64,000 nt of DNA from Globodera rostochiensis (Eukaryota > Nematoda > Chromadorea > Rhabditida > Heteroderidae). Below the pieces are notes generated by a model. The model was not told where the DNA came from. It did no database searches and saw nothing but the letters and a program-made list of their open reading frames with translations. Of this stretch, positions 54,984-64,000 are shown in pieces. Each line of letters starts with the position of its first letter. Within the stretch, counting starts at the first letter, position 1. The stretch covers positions 186,001-250,000 of the forward strand of contig JAEVLN010000028.1 of the NCBI GenBank assembly GCA_018350325.1, in the 5' to 3' direction. A program made the position numbers and the translations under genes.

Positions 54984-57900
54984 CTAAATATTTGTTATTG
55001 CTTTACCGCTCCGTTGCTCGTCCAGCAAATGGCTACGTTTTGTTCGAATGCGTTCCGCGTACCGTCGAACAACAAAAACGTAGCAGACAAAAGCGGAAAG
55101 CATTAGCGCAAATACGGCGATGACAATTGCCCAGTAGAGGAACCGCTTGGAGTCGGACTGCAGCATAGACTTACCGAACGTGTCCGAATTAAACAGCACA
55201 TTGTTGGAGGACGACAATGTCGGGTCCTCACAATGCTGAAAGATGATCATTATTTCAATGTCAAACCCCTTACAGTATCTTACTCCAAAATTCTACCGTA
55301 AATGCTCGGCATCTTAGGAATGCATTTTTTACAAAGTTTGCTACAAGTTTCACTGTGTGTTCAACAGAAATCGATTTTTTCTATATACAAATCTACAGTA
55401 AGCTGCCTGAAAAATAGCATAAAATTGTGCCAAAACCTCAATGTCAGTCACGTGGTGCAACGTGTACAGGTTTGACAACAGCTCGTTTTGCTGCTGCCTT
55501 GGCACATTTGTGGACAACAACCGTACACTTTCGTTGTGTTGAACAATGGCACCGCTAGTTGGGGACCACAAATGGAAGCACATGGAACTTCTGATTGTAA
55601 ATTTTGAAATTTATTGCAATTGTTATGAATTTTTAAAAAATTTTGATTTCCTGAATTCCTACTTTTGCTGAAGTTTTCCCTCATCTCGGACTGGTAGTGA
55701 TGCGACAACTTTGTAGGGGCCTTGAAGTCGCTTTTCAATTTCGCTGAAAATTATGAAAATTTTTAATATGTAAGTTATTTTTTACTCAATAAATGTTGTC
55801 AGATTGCTGCCAATCGTGTGAATGAATTCGTTGAAGCGAAAGCGTAAGCGAAGTTTATCATCCAAAAAATGGATCTTAACGAGAAAAAAAGAAGATGTAA
55901 AAATGAATAAATCAAATAAAATCTAAAAAATCCCAAAACTATTTAATGCATCGGATTGAACCCAAAATTCTCACATTTCTGTAAACTTTCGCTTTGTTGC
56001 CAGTGCCGTCTTCCACAGAGATGCCAAATTTGTACAGTCCATCTTCAAAGGCTTCAGCTATTGCCGGGTCAAAACGAAGTTGCGCGTTTTCTGGGTCAAT
56101 TCCAACCAATGGCCGTATCAGATCGAGGGTAACGATTTTTTGACGCTGCCCAGCTTGGCCATATGGCAAAAATTCAATGAAATCAAGCGCAAATTTAAAT
56201 CGATTTCCGGAAATGCCATTGTTGCTAGTTGAACTGTTCAAACCTACGCTTGAAACAATAAAATGAATCTTTAAAATTGGACCGTACCATTATCGTTTGT
56301 CACACTGATACTTTGAATTGGAATTGTTTGCCGCAAAAGCTGATGTTCCAGCAATGAGTGGGAGTTGTTCGCGCGGATCAAGCCCAATGGCATTTGTAGA
56401 AGAGGTTGATCAGCAGTTGTTAACGGATTTGGCAAAAGTTGAAGGCGCAAAATGGCACTGGAAAATGCATCGAGGTCATGTTGGGATATTTTGGCAAGCT
56501 GCACTGGGTCGGGCTTGGAGGCGCTAAATTAAATAATCAGATATATGCCCACAATTGCGTCTGTCTCTTATTTGTAAGAAAAATTTCAAACCAAAACATT
56601 AAAATTTTCTCATTTAAATTCTAATTTTTTGCATTTATTCAAAAATAAATTTTGATGACCAAACAAGTTCTTCACCTGGCCAATATACAAATTTTCTCTG
56701 GAACTTTCAAATTTGTCAAATTGTGAGCAAATAATTCGCCGGTGTGCCCGTCCAAACTGATTTGTGAAGATTCGTCCGAGCCTTTTTAATGAAAATTATT
56801 AAATGTTTGACAAATTTAAAAATGAAATCTATTAATGTAATTTTTCATTTAAATTTTTAAGTTTAATTTTTAAATTTTCATTTACATAAATTTAAGAAAT
56901 TTTGTTAAGTATAAAATACCAAAAAATTTACATTGCGGTAAAAGTGAATAAAAAGCGTTATTAAATGGAGCCGAATCTTCGTCAAACGCGTGGATTTTGC
57001 CCAAAAATCCACGTCCATCAGCAAAAGTGGTCATTTTAGCCGAATATTCCTGAAAATAAAAATAACGGGCATCGTACACGTACCATACCCGTCCTCCAAC
57101 CTTCAAACTGTGAGGAAAGTACGGTAACTGATCATCGATGTTCACTATTTGTATGCGCAGCAATATGTTCACCGATGTGTTTGAGGAAATTCCGGAGAAT
57201 GCGTTGATCATAAACTAGAAAACAATATAAAATATTTATCAAAAAATTAAGAATTTTTGTTTATTTTACTGTTTCTGATAAACATGCAAATTTTGATCAT
57301 CATTTTTTATTTAACATTAAGGTGATGTATGTACGGCAATACTTAATTTAAATAATCAAATCAAATTGAAATTAAATTAAATTATCTTTCGTATTAATTT
57401 GCCTTTTTTTGCTTGTTTTTTAGGCCTATTCTTTCTTTGTGATAGAAAGAAAAATGAGGGGTTTCCTGACTATTTAATAAGTTGTTGTGTTAAATAGATG
57501 GTCATCAAACAAATTGATTTCAGACGAACATGAGGACGGTGATCGATTTAATCGCACTTCATAGATCGCTTTCCTTCAGGCCCGGTTTTGCATGCCCTCC
57601 GGTGCCGCGTGCTTCCTCCGCGTCATAGTCACGCTCGTCGCCGACCATGCGCAGCACCGCCATGTTTACTGCGACCAGCGACTTTCGCACCAACTGGGAC
57701 GGCTGTTCTGGTTGGTAGAGAAAGCGTGCCGGATCCGGAATCAACGGAGCCTTCTGCACGTCCGTCAGACTCTCAAGTGTCCAATAGTCCTTCAGATGAA
57801 TGTTTTTTTGCTGCAAAACATTCAGTCGTTAACCTGGTGTGCTTTGACGGTAGCCGGGTCTTGCAGTGGGAGTAGTGCCGGATAGTATCGCCGATAAATG

Positions 57901-60900
57901 CCTTACACAATTAATATTCATTTTATGGTAATCATTCATTCGGGGTATATCAATCATCCAGACCCTGGAATGCATCCAATTCGGCATCCCTGATGCAAGA
58001 CTCCTCCGTTTTGGAGCGTGCCAACGCGATGGGGAACGGACGCCCGAGAGGTCGGTTCAACGAGTGTGTTGAGTAGGAACGGTGCCTCGGGCGACGCAAT
58101 CCAATTGGACTTTCTGTGGGGCTAACCGCCACTTCTTCATTACTATCGTTCAGGCTTAGAATGCGTCGGTTGTTTATGCGAAGTACGGCATGTAAACACT
58201 GTTTGAGCCTAAACGGTGTGGCTGAAGATTCACAACAACACAAAACAATACTGTTTTCATAAAACGGATGCCGCCGATTTGCGAAAGTGCGAAATAATAA
58301 AATTTCGATCATAATCTCGGTTAAAAATGATGAACAGCTATCGATGGTGCTTGCTGGATATTATCATTTTCTCGCACTTAAAGAGTGCAAGAAAACCTAC
58401 TCGATTTCTAACTGCCGGCTTCTGAAACGCTCCGGCACTGACCAATGCACCTCACAGGCGATGGCCAACAGGCTGGAGGAGTCGCCCAGCCAGTGCTCCA
58501 GCTCTGCCTGCACATCGCTTAACACGGGGCCAAGTCCGCCGCGCGACTCGAACACGGCCGTCACATACCTGTAGAGTTTTGATTTGAGGGCATGAATCTC
58601 GATAGTTCTGAGTCAGAGATCTTCTCCACACTTTGTTTCGGTGATGCGTTCACGAAGACGATCCAGATGCTCCACGGCAGCAAATGAAGGCGTTGGAGAA
58701 AGGAATGTTGAACCCGGCAGTTCCGGACGGCTCATCAGCAGCCAATGCTCGCGTCGGCTCGCCTTTGCCGCAAGACGAGGCTCCGATTTGGCCGACTTCA
58801 ACAACGGCTCAACATCTTTTGTACAAAAATCTAATTTTCTCCGTAAATATATGCTGAACAAAATGCCAAATTTGTTTTTGAAAGTTATTTTTAGGCATTG
58901 TGCCAACAACAAACTTTGAAGTTCCACTTTTTTTTGGCCTGGCTGACGGTGCCGTTGGACCAATTGGTGAATTCCCATCGATAAAATGTTTGTAGAACCG
59001 CCTTTTGAGCTCTGTTTGGCATTCTGGATTTGGGTTGGTCTGTTGAGTTTTGGAGATGACCCATTCGACGCAACGGCCTGGGGGTCTGCATTGTTGGTGT
59101 TTCGAGTTCGGACTTCCGAGAATTGGTTACTCATAACGAGCATCTTTGGCATCTCTTCAACTTTGTTTCTTCGCTTTTTCTTCTTCTGCTTCGACTTTTC
59201 CATTGGTATTTCAACAACTTTACTGCGGAATACTTGATCAAGCATGATCTGATTGCTTATTTGGACACTGGGTGTTGGCATAAATGCCGGAGGCGGCATA
59301 TACGAATGAATTTGTTCATAAGGTGATGGACTGATCAGCGGCAAATGCACTACCGATGGTTGAGTCTGATCCTTTTCGGAAAAAGCCACCTGCTGAAGAG
59401 GTGTTGTTGTCGGAAAATGTGTTGTTGAGACTACTGTAGTACCACCATGATACCGTAGCTCTTTAGATGACGACACAACTTGATGCTGTAGCTCTTGTGA
59501 ATACTGATAAGCTTGTCTGTCCTCAATAATTGTTGTAGATTGATCAGAAATGCTTGGCAGCGGTTGTTTTTTTATTGTTGTTAGAGCTACTGTAGAATCA
59601 TGATACTGTACTGGTAATAAAGGGGGTGAATTGGGAGCAGTTGCAAATGGTTGTGGTGGCGAAATTGATGAGCTGGAGGTTGTAAGCAAACTGGACGGAC
59701 ACGAGGGATTGGCACCGTTCAAAAGTGCCAATTCCAACTCCGACAAATTCATCCGCCTCAGCACATTTGGTCCAAGATGGTGAACGTTATCCGAAGGCCG
59801 CGATTCCAGGACCAGAGGACGTTCTGGACCCAGTTCGTTGCGGGAGTAACTCAATTTTGCCACAGGCATATCAAATGTATGTCTGGTCTGATCAGAAAAA
59901 AATTCTGGCAGATTACTACTGTACGAGCTATTCTGATCACGATAAAACACCGGAGGTGGTTCTGCCATTGGAAATGGTCTTCTTTGTGCTTGTGGACTGC
60001 TTGGAGTCGATGTCCAACCGTTTCGTTGTTCATGATATGCTCGAAGCAGTCGTTGCAGTTCACGCAGCCGTGCCGAGTTTCGACGTCGAGGAATGTTGGC
60101 ACTGTTCAACGCACCAATTTGTGGTGAAGATGGAGCAGTCCACACAATGTTTTCTTCCGATGGAATAGTCTTGAATTGAATTTAATACACTTTCTAATTT
60201 TTTAAACTAGCTACTAGGGCATGGCGCAAATCGATCAAAAGCTGATCAAGATCATGTATGCATGATCAGTAGGGATCGGATCATGGTTCAAATCACAACG
60301 ACATGATCTGATTTGTCCGAATTACCGGAATCATCTTATCCAAAGTGCCTTCATCTGTCCGATTTTTGGCGGTGCCGCCAAAAATTTTCCTCTTAAACGA
60401 CTTCAACGAATTGCGCGACTTCACTGAACTTCCGCGTCTCCATAATCCGGTAGAGGTGGTCGGGAGTGGAGTTGGTGCTTGAGAGTTGGAACTGGACACG
60501 GGAGGCATCAGGTCGGGTGTAAACGCCTCCAACCCGTCGTCGTCGTGTTGCAGTCTTGAGGAGGAGCGCGAGGAGCTGCGAGTTTGTCGAAAGCGTTGTC
60601 GCAACGAATGGATTACAGTATCCATTTGATTTTGTATTACGGTGTCCATTCTTCTACAAGTATGATGTTGTTTTATGGATGGCATTAAACAAAAATTTTT
60701 TGCTGATCTAAAAATATAAAAACATTAAAAAATACTCGACAAATGGATCAAAAAAATGTTTTAGTTGATTCAAAATTAAAAAAATCATAAAAAAATATGA
60801 AGAGTTATGCGAGGCGAGGAAGAACATTTTATATAATAGACCCTTTCCAACCACAATCATCAAAAAAAAAATTGTCACAAATCCCTCAATAATCTCCCCA

Positions 60901-61769
60901 CACATACTCAGCCTGACGACTGGAACAACAACCAGTCGCGCGACCGACCAAATAAGTGTGGAACGACGGACGGATCATCATCGCCTACATTATTCAGCAG
61001 AGGAGCTATATGTATTTATATGACCAATCCGTTGTTTTCAGTGAAAAATGCTGGACAAAATGGATGATTTACGGATTAATGGGAAATAAAAATGAAATTT
61101 AATGAGAACCCAGGATTTTCATTGTGTACTTATGAAAAAGCAACAAAAAAAAAATCAGGGGTGGAGAATGGCTAAGAGTAAAGCTAATGGAACGATTAGT
61201 CAAGGAGCTGAAAAAAAAAGTAAAAATTCCAAAAGAATTAGTTCAAAATAACTTGGTTAAATTCAGAAAAACTTTTAAAATATTGGATTTTTATGTGCTC
61301 AAATTTTTTATCTATCAACATAATTCCAATGGTCGCTCATTAATGGATCCTGAAATTTTGCGTCAATGAGTTAATTCATCAATCCGCGCCACTTCAAAGA
61401 CGACTTGAATTAAGGCATGGAAAATAAGTAAAGAATTCACTTCATAATTTAAATTTTTGTTTATTTTAAAATTTGTAAGCACCGTGCAACTCACAGTGTA
61501 CTGCTTTTGTTGTTCGTAATCAAATTCCTGGGCAGTGAATATGGCACCAGAACGTTCATCAACCCGAAGCATTTGGTGTTGTTCATTGTCCATATTCTTC
61601 AAATTAATTCAATTAATTTTATTTTTTTCTTTTATTTAACCGTTATTTTATATCGAATTTCCTCATCGACAAGCCTAACATGTTCATCCTTGTCATCCTC
61701 TGTTCCAATCTTTTGTGGAATTGTCCACTTTGCTTCGGCTTGCACGATTTGTCGGCCGATTGGAGTGTC
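54984..61769 (-). CDS. Cadherin-family transmembrane protein, 5' part outside window
   Basis: Visible exons: 61641-61769, 61495-61596, 57101-57214, 56932-57049, 56676-56781, 56288-56523, 55975-56243, 55786-55874, 55663-55743, 55437-55590 and a last exon from 55235 to the stop at 54984; all joins are GT-AG and in phase. Cadherin signatures: RVDERSGAIFTAQEFDYE; the NIDDQLPYFP calcium-type linker; GFLGKIHAFDEDSAPFNNA; SLDGHTGELF; YKFGISVEDGTGNKA. A membrane-adjacent region (LDDKLRLRFRFNEFI...) resembles those of CDH23/Cad-type long cadherins. A TM helix (FLYWAIVIAVFALMLSAFVCYVFVV) is followed by a short basic tail (RRYAERIRTKRSH) ending at 54984. Adhesion at the cell surface by family. A 4.28-kb intron (57215-61494) contains a whole other gene. 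Confidence 0.78.
57559..60685 (-). CDS. Nested gene inside cadherin intron, 857 aa, unknown family
   Basis: Seven exons: 60326-60685, 58915-60169, 58632-58815, 58401-58568, 57964-58250, 57834-57901, 57559-57810; lengths sum to 858 codons in one frame. A 63-nt intron (58569-58631) removes an in-frame TGA. The N-terminus is basic and Ser-rich (RSSSRSSSRL, SSVKSRNSLKSFKRKIFGG). The long middle is disordered, with SP/PP and Gln-rich runs and a KQKKKKRRNK patch. The C-terminal 250 residues look folded: YVTAVFESRGGLGPVL, ELEHWLGDSSSLLAIACEV, LRINNRRILSLND, later IYRRYYPALLPL and LVAVNMAVLRMVG. I do not recognise the family. It shares the strand of the host cadherin gene. Confidence 0.65.
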
Positions 61770-61891
61770 CTACCATATGAAAAATTCAAAATTAAAAGGA
61801 TTTTAGTTGTTATTCAAATTTTTTATTTGGCATAAGCAATTTCAAGACATTTTATCCATTGATTAAAATAAATGTTTGTTTCGCTGCTGTA

Positions 61892-62634
61892 CAACTCGCC
61901 TATGTAACATTTCGCCTACGGAACATTTCGCCTACGCAACATTTCGCCTACACAGTCAAAAAGCAACATTTCGCCTACAAATTTTAAAAATTCAATTTTT
62001 AACATTTCCTTTGACAAATTTAAGGCTTATTTGGCTAGATCAAAAGCAAAAGCATTGTAAAATCCATCTTCACAGACGTATACCTAATTATTTATATTAG
62101 TAGATAAAGGAAAATGAATTTTGAAAAAAATGGGTCTGAAAAGGAAGATCCAAGAAGAGCCAAGCGCAAAGCTTCAAAAATTTTCGGCCAAGCAAGGAAG
62201 GACGTCACCTGCGAGGTTTTTGAGCACTTCGACCAATGTTAAGACGGTAAATGCCCAGTTTCGCAAAAACAACAGAGGTGCCTAGATGAGAGAACAATTC
62301 TATTGACAAAATCTATTTAATTATTCATTTTGTATCATTTCTTTGTTGCCAGAGTTAATAAAATTGAAGCTTTAATTGCATTACAAAATGCTTAATCGTT
62401 TGTCAAAGAAAATTTAAAAAAAAAAGAATTTTTAAAATTTGTAGGCGAAATGTTATTTTTTGACTGGGTAGGCGAAATGTAACATTTTAACCCTGTAGGC
62501 GAAATGTTGCCTATTGGCTGTGTAGGCAAAATGTAAATAGGCGAAATGTTGTGTAGGCGAAGTGTTGCTTTTTGGCTTTGTAGGCGAAATGTTGCCTTTT
62601 GGCTGTGTAGGCGAAATGTTACATAGGCGAGTTG
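61892..62634. mobile_element. 743-bp inverted-repeat element built of CGCCTAC units, TA target site
   Basis: Ends CAACTCGCCTATGTAACATT and its complement, each next to TA (61890-61891 and 62635-62636), fitting a Tc1/mariner-type target. About 11 ATTTCGCCTAC-type units sit near the ends, opposite in orientation on the two sides. A central 50-codon frame (62129-62287, MGLKRKIQEEPS...) is basic but unsupported. Confidence 0.65.
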
Positions 62635-62676
62635 TAGTGGCGCCGTTTGTTTCGTTTTCTTTTTTTTATGCGAGCG

Positions 62677-63939
62677 CACTATGGGTCAAGCCCAGCAGCA
62701 GACAAAAATGAACGATGCGCCAAAATTTATGCCATTTTACCACTAATTCAAAAAAATAACCATGGGGCAGACAGCGTAAGTCAGACACTATATCCCCACA
62801 CATTGAATTTTATTCTATTTTTTAAAACCTTTCCGAATCGCTTAGCTTTTGCTTGATGAAAAATTCAAGAAAATTTGAGCTTCATAATGATACCACGTAT
62901 ATTTGTTTTGGTTGAGTTGAAAAAAAGTTATAACCGTCAGCACATCTTTGCACATTGGTTTTTGGCCTAAATGACTATAAGCAGGGCTCGCAGATGAAAA
63001 TTTTCAAAAGCCTCATTTGGCAGGCAAAAAAACCTCATTTGGGACCAAAAAACCTCATTTTGCTAAGATCATGTTTTTTTGCGCGCGGTTTTTCCAAATA
63101 CTTTTTTTAGTAGGGGGGGGGGGGAGGTCGAAATTTTCGCATTTTTTACTCGATTTGTTAACAGATTGCAACTAAATTTGCAGAAGATGTGATGCTTTTT
63201 TGCTTTAAAAAAAATTGAAAATTTTTTAGAAATTTTCGATTTTATTAGGGAAACTCGCAAAAAGCCTCAAAAAACCTCATCAAACTCCAAAAAGCCACAA
63301 AATGAGGCTAAACCTCATTTTAAAAATTTAGCCTCATTGGACTATCAAAAAGCCACAAAATGAGGCTAAAACCTCAGATCTGCGAGCCCTGACTATAAGT
63401 CTCTTGAAACTTAATCGAATCAGATAAATTTGGTGTCATTTGAAAGCTCAGATTATTTATAAAATATGTTCTAGCGGAGAAAAAGTGATGGACTCGTCTA
63501 AAAAAAATTTACAAAGCCAAATTGGGCAAAGGATCGGTTTTTCAGTTTTTTGGGCCTAACTTTCTTGAGAGTTATCCAATCGCTTAACTCTTGTTTAATC
63601 TAGCTTCTACTCATAGAGAGCTTTCGATGGATACCAAATTCGAACGGTTGTTTTTGCCCAATGATTTTCTTTTTGCCATACTATCTTTAAAAACGCAATT
63701 TTTATTCCGTATGATGCTAGCGATTATATCAAATAAAAAAGCGATTAAAAAATTCCTTATTTTGTTCTCAAGAGATGGTGAAAGTTTGAGAAGAATCGGC
63801 CAGAGGGGAAAAAAGTTTTCCAGAGCGAAGTGCGGGATGGTCAAAATATGGTGAGAGAGAACGCCAAATGAAGAGAACATGTTAGAGATAAAAGGGAAAA
63901 GCGAGGGGTTTTCTCTGCTGCTGGGCTTGACCCATAGTG
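62677..63939. mobile_element. 1.26-kb element with CACTATGGG terminal repeats (Transib-like ends)
   Basis: Left end CACTATGGGTCAAGCCCAGC and its exact complement at the right end form terminal inverted repeats of about 26 bp. CGAGCG at 62671-62676 and 63940-63945 is a candidate 6-bp target duplication. The CACTATGG start recalls Transib (CACWATGG), but Transib makes 5-bp duplications, so the class is tentative. No transposase visible. Confidence 0.65.
62982..63391. mobile_element. 410-bp hAT-type MITE nested in the 62677 element
   Basis: Ends CAGGGCTCGCAGAT and ATCTGCGAGCCCTG, flanked by ACTATAAG at 62974-62981 and 63392-63399, an 8-bp target duplication. Interior repeats AACCTCATTTTG and GCCACAAAATGAGG motifs. 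The termini resemble the 35966 element, so the two belong to one family. Confidence 0.8.
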
Positions 63940-64000
63940 CGAGCGTCATGTTGACCTACCTAGTCCGTGTTTTTTGTTTTTGTATTTCATATTAATAAAT

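Noticed and set aside
58613..58615. In-frame TGA in the nested gene as selenocysteine or readthrough
   Set aside because: A 63-nt GT-AG intron (58569-58631) removes it and keeps the frame.
61363..61440. Alternative terminal cadherin exon reading VVFEVARIDE
   Set aside because: It needs a phase-1 donor that is absent; the join to 57214 is in phase 0 and completes a cadherin repeat. Kept only as a possible minor form.

Overview
This is eukaryotic DNA, almost certainly from a nematode and most like a cyst nematode (Globodera/Heterodera type). The signs are small GT-AG introns, a degenerate array of the nematode telomere unit TTAGGC (written GCCTAA on +), MATH/BTB and F-box-associated paralogues of a kind I know from cyst nematodes, DMSR-like neuropeptide receptors, and AT-rich intergenic DNA full of short inverted-repeat transposons. 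Species assignment is inference.

Region 1 (1 to about 11.5 kb, perhaps to 13.3 kb) is a Maverick/Polinton, a virus-like giant DNA transposon cut by the left window edge. Left to right it carries a penton-like minor capsid gene (-), a zinc-binding-like gene (-), a stand-alone PAZ-domain gene (+), a second zinc-ribbon-like gene (+), an FtsK/A32-type packaging ATPase (+), two small conserved Polinton proteins (+), a retroviral-type integrase with chromodomain (+) and, convergent with it, a protein-primed family B DNA polymerase (-) in 22 exons. Nearly all introns here are only 39-50 nt. The polymerase has two single-base frame breaks, one inside catalytic motif C, so this copy probably cannot replicate itself. 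The major capsid and protease genes are not visible and may lie to the left.

Region 2 (11.6-25 kb) is a graveyard of duplicated fragments: two tRNA-like/GCGCAG repeat blocks, four F-box-associated fragments, a BTB fragment, a short gene with a duplicated exon, a 0.5-kb interstitial telomeric array, and a convergent pair of MATH-BTB-BACK genes.

Region 3 (29.1-41.2 kb) is the most interesting host locus. Two DMSR-like GPCR genes with nine exons each and near-identical exon lengths face each other. Tail-to-tail with each receptor is a tiny secreted Tyr-rich precursor ending in a Gly-Lys-Arg amidation/cleavage site, and a third such precursor lies between them. It looks like an inverted duplication of a receptor plus candidate-ligand unit.

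Region 4 (41-53 kb) is gene-poor, with a few small secreted or membrane protein candidates and repeats. Region 5 (54.9-61.8 kb) holds the 3' half of a transmembrane cadherin gene (-), with a complete 857-residue gene on the same strand nested in one 4.3-kb intron. The right end carries nested inverted-repeat elements with clear target-site duplications.

All gene models were spliced by eye from frames, splice sites and family similarity. No search or computation was run.
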